A stretch of 64,000 nt of DNA. It comes from Pyrenophora tritici-repentis (lineage: Eukaryota > Ascomycota > Dothideomycetes > Pleosporales > Pleosporaceae). Where the stretch lies: contig NC_089397.1 in the NCBI RefSeq assembly GCF_003171515.1, positions 1,860,001 through 1,924,000 of the forward strand, written 5' to 3'. This document shows positions 32,761 to 45,300 of the stretch, in pieces (positions within the stretch are counted from its first letter, which is position 1; the number at the start of each line of letters is the position of its first letter). The translations under genes and the position numbers were made by a program. The notes beneath the pieces were generated by a model that was not told where the DNA came from, searched no databases, and was given only the letters and a program-made list of their open reading frames with translations.

Positions 32761-35117
32761 CGCAACCTCGCGACGACTCGAATCAGGCAGCTAGAGCGCA
32801 CGAGGTAGTTTCCATGGCAGATTTTTCAAATGCGGTGCTATGGTCCGGCGCGATTTGACAGTTGCTAGTGCGGGCTTACCCAAGCGGCGGTGGCCAAATC
32901 CTTATCCATGGTGTGTGGGACGATCATGCACGGCGGCAGGCCACCAGCCCCCCTGTCAAAGCATGCGTGGAAAAGTCTGGGGAACCAATTATCGTTATGT
33001 AACAGCAAAGGCGGGGGAAGTTGTGTCCTTGGTTTTGCCTTGATGGTTGCAGCGAATTTCGCTTGACTCGAACAGATGACGCTTGAGCGCATTGCTTCGG
33101 TTCTAACAGTGTTGCGCCATGGGCACTGGCCAGAAACCGGTGTGTTCAAGCGCGGTCCGATGAGCGGAGTGAGGTTTTTAGTTTCTGAGCCGAGGAAAGC
33201 CGGCAAATGTGGGGAAAGAGGCTCAACTCCGGCGTTGCCCAGGACGGCGGACAAGCTTCTGGAAACTGAACTAGAAGGCTTAGCCTTGTTGGTTACCCGC
33301 CGATGGTTTGCGCGATGCTTCTGGGTAGCCATGGGAAGAACGTTTCTGGGGTTCGTTCTGGGGATGACTGACACAGACACCGAGAATTTGTAGGTAATCC
33401 GGGGATTCCGGGGTCGGTCGGCAGTTTGGTGCTGAGTCTGCGTGCCGCCGCCGCCTGCTGTCAACCAAAGCGACACACTACACCATCCCCCATTGCGACG
33501 CAGCCTTTTGAGCAGGGCCGAAACGTTTCGCGACTCTAATTCAACGTCCAAATTCGCTTGCAAATTTCATGGCATGACAATTGCATCAGGCGTACTTTGT
33601 TATCACTGCACTTTGAATAGTTACTCTTATCTTTTTTTTGCATGTCACCGCCCGAATTCGAAAACGTAACATATTCGATGGGTAAGGAGCGCGAGAGCAG
33701 GGGCCTATGGCTTGGAGCTTGCGAACAGTGGGGTTGCAGTGGAGACCAATCTTGGGTGCAGGTGGGACTTGGAGACGAACGCACGACCCACGACTGTCAC
33801 TGCAACACATCAGACGGACAGTTTGGCGTCCGCGGCTCCGCAGTGGTCTGACATGCAACACTTGCTCCAAACTTGTAGCTTTTCACTTTAAGACGTTGTG
33901 CTCGAAAGGCCACCTTGTCTCAACTTTCAAAGTCTCCGGTTGCCTCCCCTCTCGTTGATTGAATGACGTCATGCTAAATACCTCCCAACCATCATCAAAG
34001 ATTATAGGAAAGAGATAGCTTGGTCGCGCCATGTAGGGATTTCTCGTGTTGCGCACTCTGGGTGAGTTGTCATAAGCTTCCACATCTCGGCAGAAAAGAG
34101 CTTCGCCTCACCAAGCTTTTTGTTCGCGGTACGAAGCTACATGCAAACGCCACGAAACGGACCCTTCCAACAACATGTCTACATTATCGGACGCCCGGCC
34201 AAAACAAACATGCGATCAATCATAGCATCGAGAATGAGTCGCGTAGTAGCCACGCTGGTATATCCTCGACATGAAAGCCAGATGTTGCGACAACAGCCTT
34301 TCTTTCTTGGTCACCAAGACCTAAGGTATCCCCATTGCCTCCATCCAGATTGATACGTGCGACTCGCGTCTTTTGCGCAGATATTCCAATGACGATACCT
34401 GGTTCGGTGAGTTGTAGAAAGGGCGGTGGTGACTGCTATGGTGCTTAGAATGAAAAGTGAAGAGGCAGAGCTTATTGGACGCAGACATTATTGAGTGGGC
34501 GACGAGAAAGGTAGAGACTGTTAAGACACGTCAACAGCGAGACAGGTATCGCTGCACAGAAGGTATTTCCGCCCAAAGAACAAAAAGACTGCTCGTTTTA
34601 GGGATCTACCCAGAGGCTTGGATTGTTGCTGTACTGGGTCTCAGGTTGTTGTTGTGCTGATGTTTGCTGCTTGGCGGGATGACTGCAGGCCAAAACATCG
34701 AGCATTGACGCGGCGTATGTATCGACCCGGTTTCCTTCCAAGGCCGCCTTTGAAAAATGTTTGGTTGCTGTGGAAGAAGTAAGATGTAGACGTGAACACA
34801 GCGAGAAACGGTTGGTACGGAAAACATTGGTGAGCATCAAGGACTCAAAAACACCTTCTTCAATGGCCTCATGGCTCTAGATGCAATGCGCACATGCTGG
34901 AAATTGCAACAAAAACCATCATCAGTCGTCCCGTAAATGAGACAAGTCGCACTTGCTCTGTTTGCTGGCTATTCTGCAGTGTAGAAACGCAACTGCGTCA
35001 GGGTGACTGCGCTAGCGCGTCTTGGCAATCGCTCTTGCCATGACTATTAATGCCTCTCCCCGCCTTTCAATTTGCACCTCCAACCTAAACCACCTCTGCA
35101 ACTGAACACAGTCAATC
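32761..35117. other. divergent intergenic region, no gene recognised
   Basis: 2.36 kb between the 5' ends of the permease and F-box-like genes. The longest frame (33563-32865, minus, 232 codons) is rich in Arg/Thr/Pro without a domain and has no plausible ATG context; it is not called. A T8-type run and other simple sequence occur near 33630. Confidence 0.4.
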
Positions 35118-36242
35118 ATGGGGGTTTTCACGTAGGTTCTTCTATTCTGCAGATTGGGCTCGCGTTCCTTACTAACATCATCATAGACGGGCTAAGAACA
35201 AGCGCGAGAAGGACAAGACCGCGCGTAACGTCAAGGCGGCGTCTGCGAGCACCTGTGCGAGTAGCCCAAAGCCTGTGGTTGAGGCCCCGCTGTATTTCCG
35301 CATCCTCGATCTGCCTGCTGGTATGCACCGCTGCAATTATGATTACATACACGTGCTGACTGAGCAGAACTCCGGAACCGCATTTACGAGCACTGCCTGG
35401 ATGATGAGTACTATAACTTTGCCCCCAGTGTCCGCGTGCGGTCGCGACAAGCCTACAAGTATCGCATCTGGCGGTTTATCGGCTTGACTCAAGTCTGCAA
35501 AACTATTCGTTCCGAATTTCGCCCCCTCTGGGCCCGAAACTTGTGCGTCCGATTCGACAGACGCTCCGATATCGATCATTTCATGAAGAATTTTCTGCAT
35601 CACCGCAAAGGATTCAATCCTGTGCCTAAGCTTGTTCACTATGGATGGAAGCATGGGCTGGACAACAGACAGCCCTTCGATATTACCGACATCTTGCGCC
35701 TACGTTCGCATTCTGCAGAACTCAAGGTTGGTTTTCATCCGGCAGTAGTTGCAGACAGAGAGTGCATGTGGACCCCTTGTGCCTCTTGCGCTCCGAATTG
35801 TTACCGCCCACGCGACGATGACAGCGATGATGACGAAGACTGCACATGTGCAGATCCAGGCATGACCTACCAAATCTGGATGGTTAGACAATACGACGTG
35901 ATCAACTATACCTCAACCATGGAGCTCCTTGTCAATCATGGCAAGGAGGCTTTGTTACAGGACATACGAGACAAGAAGGTCACTATCGTCGTCTACTTTT
36001 CCCAGCCGTGCAACCACGCTGCGATCAAGTTTAGCTACAAACACGCATTCCAGACGGACAACTCACCTCCATCAGCTATGGACCTGCTCAAGCGGTGGGG
36101 ACTCTTGGATGATTTCGAGCCTACTGCAACCATGGAGTTTATCGTCGTATGCAAGAACAAAGTGGTCGAGGAGGTTGGTGGTTACAAAGTCACGAAGATG
36201 GTCGATCACACAACCATGGTTCACAAGCTGCCGCCCACATGA
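35118..36242 (+). CDS. F-box-like fungal protein (three exons)
   Basis: Exons 35118-35131, 35187-35320 and 35368-36242 with introns of 55 nt (ACTAAC branch) and 47 nt; 340 aa. The first coding exon is only 14 nt. After a basic N-terminus (RAKNKREKDK), residues about 33-60 read APLYFRILDLPAELRNRIYEH, the F-box-like/2EXR signature common in expanded dothideomycete families; the second intron lies inside it (LPA|ELRN). An unusual insert at about residues 200-230 combines five to six cysteines with an acidic run (DDDSDDDED). Such proteins may act as substrate adaptors of SCF ubiquitin ligases, but no substrate can be inferred. Confidence 0.75.
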
Positions 36243-36830
36243 TGCAACGAGCCATCTTCCGAGCGTACTTACTGTACTGTACATGGAGATTGTCCGAATA
36301 TGGTGGATATTTTTGGTAAAATGCGTGTGATGAGGTGTCAGGCAGATTCTTATGATCGAGAAGGACGGCATGGCGCTTTAATTACATGACCACAGCCAAT
36401 GTTCGGCTACATAATGAATGACATGATTTCTCTTCTCATTTTGCTCACACCCTGCTGTCTTCTGCGAATTTATGTCTTTGACTGAGTCCACAACATCCCC
36501 GCCCATCGACAACAATTTTATACCCAGAAAACAACTGCAGCACCGCAGCCCAGACCACAACATCCGGCTTCTTTACCATCGTTTCAACACACCACATCAT
36601 CATAATCATCCCATTTCATCCACCCATCATCCACAGTATTTTCCGGCCCCGGACTTCCAAAATCCAAACATACTCACTCATCACAGCACAAGCACCATCC
36701 CGAACATGACAAGTGACAAGGTCAGTTTTTTTTTTAGTTTTTTTTTCCACCCGCGGAGTTTCAAAAGAAGGCATTTGACTGGTCTTTTATGTTTTTGGTT
36801 CAAAGTCTGACACGCACATGGGAGGAGGAG
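36243..36830. other. boundary between genes and satellite block
   Basis: The right part looks like the promoter and 5' UTR of a plus-strand gene: a C/A-rich leader (36570-36700), then ATG at 36706 (MTSDK) followed at once by a GTCAGT donor-like site. No second exon follows; satellite sequence starts at about 36830. This may be a gene cut off by the array. Confidence 0.3.
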
Positions 36831-38348
36831 GAGGAGGAGGAGGAAGAGGGAGACATAGGTTGAAGTGGTCAGAGTTTTTTTATACGCACTCATTTGTTCG
36901 TCGCTGTTTGTTTTTGGAGAAAAAGAGAGACTAGAGGGAGAAGGAGACATAAAATAATGTGGTGTAGTAGCTTGTCACGTGTTCGGCGTTAGGTAATCGG
37001 CGCTAGGGTTGAGTATTTTAGGACGACTCCGCGTAGAGGAGCTCGACAGTTATCGTACACGATTCTTAATACTACCGTTTATTGTTCGGATACCTTCTTG
37101 TTCTCTACTCTCTACCGATTGCGGGTCGGCAGCCTCTCTTCTGACTATTGAGGCTATCCCTCTACCACAATAATCAAGAAGGCTGTTTTTTTCAGACGCA
37201 GTCATTTGTCGTTGCTGTTTGTTTTAGAAAGAGGGGGGAGAAGAATAGAGGAGGAGAAGGGAGACATGTAGTTGTTGATTATGGTATTTTTTTCAGCCCG
37301 TAGAAGCAGTCATGCAATGCGACTGCGTATTGTTTTAGAAAGAAAGAAGAGAGAGAGAGGGAGGGAGAATGGAGGGAAGAAGAGGAAGACGAAGAGGGGA
37401 GGAGGAAAGAGGCATGGAGTTGTTGAGAAGGTGGTTGTTTCTACACGCACATGGTTCTGATTTGTCGTTTTTTTGTATAGAGGGAGGAGAGAGAGGGAGA
37501 GAAAAGAGGGAAGAAGAAGGACGAGGGAGGAGAGAGATATAAGAAGAAATGGTACCGTATCATCTCGCAGAGAGACTCATGAATTCTTCAAAAACGTTTT
37601 TTTAGACAGAGGGAGGTGGAGGGAGAAAAGAGGGAAAACGGATCCATGCCTCCCGAATCCTAGATTTTTATCTCGCAGAAGCAGTCATAATCTGCAGGTT
37701 TCGAAGTTTTAGAAGAAAAAGAAGGAGGAGGGAGCCATTCCATATTCGTAATCGTTTTTAGCTCTCACGCGCACTCGTGTCTTTGTAGACAAATGTTTTA
37801 GAAGAAAGAGAAGGAGGAGGAGGGAGACATGGCATGATCCTTGGCTTTATTTTCACACGCAGTCACCTCCATGTCAGTGGGTCCTTTTAGATAGAGGGAG
37901 GGGAAAGGAGGGAGAGAAAGAGCTATAACCTCCCAGATCGTAGATTTTTATCTCGCAGAAGCGCTCATGTTATATCGCGATTGGAGTTTAGAAAAGAGGG
38001 GAAGAGGAGGGAGGAGGGAGCTATACCTTCCGAATCGCAGATTTTTATCTCGCAGCAGCAGTCATGTAGTCAACGCCTCGTACTTTTTAGAAAGAAAGAG
38101 GTAGAGAGTGAGAGAGAAGAGAGGAGAGAGCCATGACATCCCGAATCGCGGCTTTTATCTCGCAGAAGCGCTCATGGTATGCTGTGAATGTGTTTAAAAA
38201 AGAGAGAGGAGAGGGAGTCATCGCTTTAATGTGTGATGAATTTTAGATCGCAGAAGCGCTCATGAAGTAACGCCTACGTTATTTTAGAAAAGGGAGAGAG
38301 AAAGGAGGGAGCTATATGTCTGTATCTGATAGATTTGAGGTCGCAGAA
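36831..38348. repeat. polypurine satellite block 1
   Basis: A degenerate tandem array. Each unit has a plus-strand purine tract (GAGGAAG-type, 25-45 nt), then GCYAT, about 15-20 variable bases, a T-run, a box, a variable piece, TTTTAGAAA and the next purine tract. On the minus strand the box reads ATGAGCGCTTCTGCGAGATA. Box positions near 37665, 37757, 37850, 37943, 38036, 38148, 38238 and 38332 give spacings mostly of 90-94 bp, with some of 110-150. The 212-bp LTR-like element 36958-37169 lies within, and a hAT copy is inserted in the last box. Confidence 0.75.
36958..37169 (+). mobile_element. 212-bp solo-LTR-like element, copy A
   Basis: Runs from TGTGGTGTAG to CTCTACCACA with TG...CA ends and a 6-bp terminal inversion (TGTGGT/ACCACA). 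A 4-bp duplication ATAA flanks it (36954-36957, 37170-37173). The second copy at 55848-56059 is inverted and differs at one base that I could see. Non-coding. Best read as a solo LTR of a family with 4-bp target duplications (Ty3-like) or a small non-autonomous element. Confidence 0.7.
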
Positions 38349-41300
38349 CACAGATGTCAATGAGCAAGCTGAGCGAGCTCAGCCAATTGGCTTGCTCAGC
38401 CAATTGAGCGGAGGCCAGCAGCTCGCTCGGCTCGCTCGGATTGGCTGAAACAGGGCTGTCAGCTCGCTCGGCTTGATGGGCTCAGTCCCGATTAGGAAAG
38501 TTATATAGAAACCTTGGTGTTGAGTTTCTCAGCTAATATCCCACTTATGTACACCGTATTTCGCGTCCATCTCCTCATCGCTGATAGCCTCCTTTACAGG
38601 CACCTCACCACTGCCAAATCTAGCTCTTATCCATCGTCGATCGCACTGTATTGCTGCTAGAAGTTGCGGAGAAATGCTGCGCCGACGGGGCTCGAGGAGG
38701 TCACCCAGCTCGCTGAATAAGCGCTCACACTCACAGCTTGAGCCTGGGATTGATAGCATGTCGATAGCAAATTTGCTAAGGCTGGGTAGCGATCGCGGAG
38801 TCCTACCCAGTATTTTATAGGGTCGACGCCCTCGCTAGCGATCGGTTCGCTGCGTTTCTAAGCCTCATATTCATCCTCCTCGTTCTCCGTAAGCCCTGCC
38901 GGCTTAATAAAGCTGTTGATAGCGTCTTCTATATCATTGTGCCTAACTTTAGAGCGTAAGCGCGGCTTCGGTAAGCTTTTGTACTCCGCCCACAAATGTT
39001 GAAACTTGCGGTTGCTGCTCTCTAGCCAATCAGGCTTATCCGCCCACGCTGCGTCAAGGTAGCTTTTGTAGCGAGGATGAAGGATTATAGCAGCATAGTA
39101 AGCTGGCGAGAGGTCGAGCTTGTTGTAGTACTCGCGGGCTTTAACTAGGGCAGCGCGGAGGTTGATAGCAAGGTGGTCTTCGGGTGACTCTGTATGCTCA
39201 TCATAAATGACGTCTTCATAGCTTTGCAAGCGGTCCTCATAGACTCCAAGTAAGTATTCAAATACTAGAATAACCTCAGCGATTGCTCCAAAAGCACCGC
39301 TTTTGCCGCGGCCTTCAAGCCGTTTTGTAGCTTGTTTTAGTGGCCTAAGCACATCAATATACTCAGCAATCACCTGCCAGTCATGGGCATTGATCCCATC
39401 AGACCTCATCCAATCCGGCGCTGCAGGCAGCTTGTTGTTACGACTTCGGGCGTACGCGTCTTCAGTTTCAATCTTCTAAATATGGTAGTTGGCGTACCTA
39501 TTAACCGCTAATTACAACTCAACAGCGCGCTTAAAACACGAAACGTAAGAGTTATAGCGAGTAACAACTAGCTTAACGGGCTCCTTGATTTTGTGCTGTT
39601 CTGTTGGCGCGTTGACAGGCTGGTCCCTAATAGCGAGCTTCTGATACTTCTCAAAAAGAGCGTACTGTTGTGGTGTTTTGATGTAGTTAATAACCGCGAC
39701 AAGCACTCCTAATGGTCCATCGCCTCGCCAAGTAGCCATATTCTCAGCTTCGTTCACGCGCTCAGTCTCCTCGTTGTCGTAGGACTCTTTCTCCTCACCC
39801 CAGAGTAGCATCTGGCCAATGAGATTAAGCGTATAAGGACCGCAGCGAAGGCGACGCTCAGTAGCGCTAAAGCCTATCTGCAAGGCGAGAGTGTTAATCG
39901 TGGTGTTGTTGTTATGTGCGTTGTCGAGGACGAAGTAACCGAGCTTGCCCACAGTGATTTCGAACTGCTTGAATATTGCCATCACGACCTCAGCCATAGC
40001 CTCGCCGGTGTAGGCACCTGTCAGTTGTGGGAGCGCAATAGGCAAGTCCCTGAGCTCGCCAGAGCTATCAACGTAGTGGGCGACGATACCTAAGTAACCG
40101 CGCTTGCCACCTTTTGTCGTCCATCCGTCAAAGCTTACATAGACTTTGCTCATTGATTCTGAAAGGCTTGCGATAACCTTTAGTAACAGGTAGTTGTACA
40201 GGCGTATAACGTATCGTGAGACGCTGTTATAAGATGCCCACAAGGCTCGTTCTGCCTCTACGCTAGCTAATTATATCATATTGCGAAAAGACGATGATTC
40301 GAATTGTGAGAGTGGGAGGTTGTTTTCGACGAGCTAGGTAACGGCCGCAAGCCTAAACTCTTGTATATTGAAGTTGGTAAGCTCGTTGGCAACAGCCTAA
40401 GAGCAGCCCTTCTGAAGGGCGCGTTCGAGGAGAGTTTCTTTCCGAGGAGCGACGGTAGTGCGCTTACTTGGAGGCTTCAAGCCATGAACTTTCTTGTCTT
40501 CTCCGAGATGACGTGCTGGCGCTGATGGAGACTGCGAGACGTCATGTATGCCACGGCCAACAGTAGTGAACTTGTGCTTATAGCAATAGTGGCAGATCCA
40601 CGTGACTTTTGCGACGTTGCTGCGCAAGGCGATGCGATAGCCATGGCTGTATACCCAGCTTGCTCGGTTCGAAAGTGATGTGGGCGGCTTGCAGTGCTTT
40701 GGGTAGCGACTCTAATTAAAGCCGTCGTATTTGTCCTCTACCCATACGAAACCCTCGTCGACAGCCTCGCTAGCTGCTCCTGAAGCTGCAACAGTGGCAT
40801 GCTCGCTGCCCTCAGGTGGTGGGATGATTGTCTCTTCGGCGCGCGACTCTCGGAGGGTCGCTTCAAAATTTGGTGCTTGTGGCGCGGCGACGAGAGCTTG
40901 ACGCGGCGACAGCGGTGGAGGAGGTGGAGATGGTGAGAATGGCCGAGTATCGACTAGCACAGGTTGGCTGGCAGTCCCGCGATGACGCGCTGCGACTCTA
41001 GGGCGCTTCGAAGTTGTCGCGATTTCTAGAGCATTAACGCGTGTTCTTTTTGCTGGCATTATAGCAACGGCGAGGTAGATAATAGCTGCAAATAGAGACG
41101 CGTTGATGGAGTATAGGTGAGTGTGGTGGGTGATAAGTAGTAAGTGAAGTGTCGCAGAAGGAGAATATTGTTGCCAGGCCGTTAGCCGGAAATTTAGTAG
41201 CTTATTTGCTAGAAATATAGCAAAAAAGAGTGTATTTTAGGTTATAACTAGGTTTCGAACTTACGCACTACACCTAAAAATCATCGTGAGATTGCCCCTC

Positions 41301-41488
41301 CACCAAGTCCTTCAGCCCCAAGTTTCCAACCGCTCCATCCAACCAAGCTAAGCAAGCTGACTGAGCGAGCGCCTATCCCTAAGCTCGCTCGGCTTGCAAG
41401 CGCGCACTGCGCGCTCAGCTCATTCGGCTTGGTCAAAACGTCCAAGCCGAGCGAGCTGAGCGAGCCGGCTCGCTCGTTGACAAGTATG
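38349..41488 (-). mobile_element. hAT DNA transposon, copy 1 (decayed)
   Basis: 3140 bp, minus orientation, with imperfect terminal inverted repeats CACAGATGTCAATGAGC and CATACTTGTCAACGAGC. The 8-bp target duplication is TCGCAGAA on the left and CCGCAGAA on the right (one mismatch). Both ends carry many copies of GAGCGAGC/GCTCGCTC, typical subterminal transposase sites. It is inserted in a conserved satellite box. It is inverted relative to copy 2, which lies 841 bp away. Confidence 0.9.
38529..41059 (-). pseudogene. hAT transposase pseudogene, copy 1
   Basis: Aligns along its length with copy 2 (42759-45290). It carries the shared TAG just after DKYDGFN, further TAG/TAA stops at Gln and Trp codons (for example 38858-38860, TAG for the Trp of EAWKR), and a 1-nt deletion in a C-run at about 38785 that shifts the frame before the hAT dimerisation segment. 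Amino-acid differences from copy 2 are mostly C-to-T/G-to-A transitions (PHTLN to PYTLN, QMGFS to QIGFS, FERA to FKRA), as RIP would cause. Not functional. Confidence 0.88.
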
Positions 41489-42329
41489 CCGCAGAAGCAG
41501 TTATATAATTTCGAGCTTCGATTTTAGAAAAGAGAAAAGAAGGAGGAAGAAGGGAGCCTGTTGGGAATCGAACCTGCGGTAGATAAGGCAGCTGGTTGCT
41601 GCATGCACGAGCTTGGATTACACGGCTGACTAAGCCGTGTGGTCCGAGCTCTAGCTGCTGCCTTACTGCCGACCTCCCTCCACCTCCATAGAACAACAAG
41701 AACAATCACAATCATTTCAACTCGTTGCAACGAAGGTGATTCCGATACCTTAGCCGTATCAACAGAGCCATTAAGTATTCTTGTGAAGAGTTTTATCCGC
41801 GGAAGCGCTGATATCATTTTAATAATATGGTTTTAAGAATAGAGAAAAGGAGGAAAGAGGAGGGAGTTATGCCATCTTAATAAGGTAGATTTTTAGCTAG
41901 TAGAAACACTTATCCGGAGAATCCAGCCATGTTTAAAAAAGAGGAGGAGAGGAAGAAGGAAATTATAACATTATGTTATAGTGTTTTATCTCGCAAAAGT
42001 ACTCATATCATGTCTTGCACTTCCTTTTAAGAATAGAGAAAAGAATGAGGTAGGTAGAAAGGGAAGGAGAGAAGGAGGTTATATATGAGGGCGATATGGA
42101 TTTCAGCGTCTCCCACGCACTTATATAGTGCTGTTATTCTTATTTTAAAAGAGGGAGAGAGGACGAATCCATTCATGGCTCCGATCTTCATTTCAAATCT
42201 CAGGAGCACCCATACCACTGTGAGATCGCTTTTTTTTGATATAAGGAATGAGAGAGAAAGGAGGGAGGGAAGGAAGGAAGGAAGGAAAGAGTGTAAGGGG
42301 CTGCGCAAAGTATGCCGGTGCCTGGTAAC
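41489..42329. repeat. polypurine satellite block 2, between the hAT copies
   Basis: Continues block 1: the box ...CGCAGAAGC...TCAT at 41490, then purine tracts with TTTTAGAAAAGAG. A foreign stretch of about 130 bp (41557-41690) interrupts it and contains pol III box-like sequences. Further units follow at 41800-42320, including a (GGAA)n-like run near 42265-42290. Confidence 0.65.
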
Positions 42330-45300
42330 CATACTTGTCAACGAGCGAGCCGGCTCGCTCAGCTCGCTCGGCTTGGACGTTTTGACCAAGCCGAATGAGC
42401 TGAGCGCGCAGTGCGCGCTTGCAAGCCGAGCGAGCTTAGGGATAGGCGCTCGCTCAGTCAGCTTGCTTAGCTTGGTTGGATGGAGCGGTTGGAAACTTGG
42501 GGCTGAAGGACTTGGTGGAGGGGCAATCTCACGATGATTTTTAGGTGTAGTGCGTAAGTTCGAAACCTAGTTATAACCTAAAATACACTCTTTTTTGCTA
42601 TATTTCTAGCAAATAAGCTACTAAATTTCCGGCTAACGGCCTGGCAACAATATTCTCCTTCTGCGACACTTCACTTACTACTTATCACCCACCACACTCA
42701 CCTATACTCCATCAACGCGTCTCTATTTGCAGCTATTATCTACCTCGCCGTTGCTATAATGCCAGCAAAAAGAACACGCGTTAATGCTCTAGAAATCGCG
42801 ACAACTTCGAAGCGCCCTAGAGTCGCAGCGCGTCATCGCGGGACTGCCAGCCAACCTGTGCTAGTCGATACTCGGCCATTCTCACCATCTCCACCTCCTC
42901 CACCGCTGTCGCCGCGTCAAGCTCTCGTCGCCGCGCCACAAGCACCAAATTTTGAAGCGACCCTCCGAGAGTCGCGCGCCGAAGAGACAATCATCCCACC
43001 ACCTGAGGGCAGCGAGCATGCCACTGTTGCAGCTTCAGGAGCAGCTAGCGAGGCTGTCGACGAGGGTTTCGTATGGGTAGAGGACAAATACGACGGCTTT
43101 AATTAGAGTCGCTACCCAAAGCACTGCAAGCCGCCCACATCACTTTCGAACCGAGCAAGCTGGGTATACAGCCATGGCTATCGCATCGCCTTGCGCAGCA
43201 ACGTCGCAAAAGTCACGTGGATCTGCCACTATTGCTATAAGCACAAGTTCACTACTGTTGGCCGTGGCATACATGACGTCTCGCAGTCTCCATCAGCGCC
43301 AGCACGTCATCTCGGAGAAGACAAGAAAGGTCATGGCTTGAAGCCTCCAAGTAAGCGCACTACCGTCGCTCCTCGGAAAGAAACTCTCCTCGAACGCGCC
43401 CTTCAGAAGGGCTGCTCTCAGGCTGTTGCCAACGAGCTTACCAACTTCAATATACAAGAGTTTAGGCTTGCGGCCGTCACCTGGCTCGTCGAAAACAACC
43501 TCCCACTCTCACAATTCGAATCATCGTCTTTTCGCAATATGATACAATTAGCTAGCGTAGAGGCAGAACGAGCCCTGTGGGCATCTCATAACAGCGTCTC
43601 ACGATACGTTATACGCCTGTACAACTACCTGTTACCAAAGGTTGTCGCAAGCCTTTCAGAATCAATGAGCAAAGTCCATATAAGCTTTGACGGATGGACG
43701 ACAAAAGGTGGCAAGCGCGGTTACTTAGGTATCGTCGCCCACTACGTTGATAGCTCTGGCGAGCTCAGGGACTTGCCTATTGCGCTCCCACAACTGACAG
43801 GTGCCCACACCGGCGAGGCCATGGCTGAGGTCGTGATGGCAATATTCAAGCAGTTCGAAATCACTGTGGGCAAGCTCGGTTACTTCGTCCTCGACAACGC
43901 ACATAACAACAACACCACGATCAACACTCTCGCCTTGCAGATGGGCTTTAGCGCTACCGAGCGTCGCCTTCGCTGCGGTCCTCATACGCTTAATCTCATT
44001 GGCCAGATGCTACTCTGGGGTGAGGAGAAAGAGTCCTACGACAACGAGGAGACTGAGCGCGTGAACGAAGCTGAGAATATGGCTACTTGGCGAGGCGATG
44101 GACCATTAGGAGTGCTTCTCGCGGTTATCAACTACATCAAAACACCACAACAGTACGCTCTTTTTGAGAAGTATCAGAAGCTCGCTATTAGGGACCAGCC
44201 TGTCAACGCGCCAACAGAACAGCACAAAATCAAGGAGCCCGTCAAGCCAGTTGTTACTCGCTGGAACTCTTACGTTTCGTGTTTTGAGCGCGCTGTTGAG
44301 TTGCAATTAGCGGTTAATGGGTACGCCAACTACCATATTCAGAAGATTGAAACTGAAGACGCGTACGCCCGAAGTCGTAACAACAAGCTGCCTGCAGCGC
44401 CGGATTGGATGAGGTCTGATGGGATCAATGCCCATGACTGGCAGGTGATTGCTGAGTATATTGATGTGCTCAGGCCACTGAAACAAGCTACAAAACGGCT
44501 TGAAGGCCGCGGCAAAAGCGGTGCTTTTGGAGCAATCGCTGAGGTTATTCCAGTATTTGAATACTTACTTGGAGTCTATGAGGACCGCTTGCAAAGCTAT
44601 GAAGACGTCATTCACGATGAGCATACAGAGTCACCCGAAGACCACCTTGCTATCAACCTCCGCGCTGCCCTAGTTAAAGCCCGCGAGTACTACAACAAGC
44701 TCGACCTCTCGCCAGCTTACTATGCTGCTACAATCCTTCATCCTCGCTACAAAAGCTACCTTGACGCAGCGTGGGCGGATAAGCCTGATTGGCTAGAGAG
44801 CAGCAACCGCAAGTTTCAACATTTGTGGGCGGAGTACAAAAGCTTACCGAAGCCGCGCTTACGCCCCAAAGTCAGGCACAATGATATAGACGACGCTATC
44901 AACAGCTTTATTGAGCCTGCAGGGCTTACGGAGAACGAGGAGGATGAATATGAGGCTTGGAAACGCAGCGAACCGATCGCTAGCGAGGGCGTCGACCCTA
45001 TAAAATACTGGGTAGGACTCCGCGATCGCTACCCCAGCCTTAGCAAATTTGCTATCGACATGCTATCAATCCCAGGCTCAAGCTGTGAGTGTGAGCGCTT
45101 ATTCAGCGAGCTGGGTGACCTCCTCGAGCCCCGTCGGCGCAGCATTTCTCCGCAACTTCTAGCAGCAATACAGTGCGATCGACGATGGATAAGAGCTGGA
45201 TTTGGCAGTGGTGAGGTGCCTGTAAAGGAGGCTATCAGCGATGAGGAGATGGACGCGAAATACGGTGTACATAAGTGGGATATTAGCTGAGAAACTCAAC

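Noticed and set aside
32865..33563. 232-codon minus-strand frame between the permease and F-box genes
   Set aside because: No domain, and composition like antisense of non-coding DNA. Not supported.
41557..41660. tRNA gene on the minus strand
   Set aside because: A GGTTCGATTCC box and an A-box-like sequence are present, but neither the T stem nor a 7-bp acceptor stem can pair.
43104..43106. Two-ORF or short-intron structure for the hAT transposase
   Set aside because: The intron would be only 30-36 nt, below other introns here, and the second frame has no ATG; a TGG to TAG change fits the family better. Left open in the findings.
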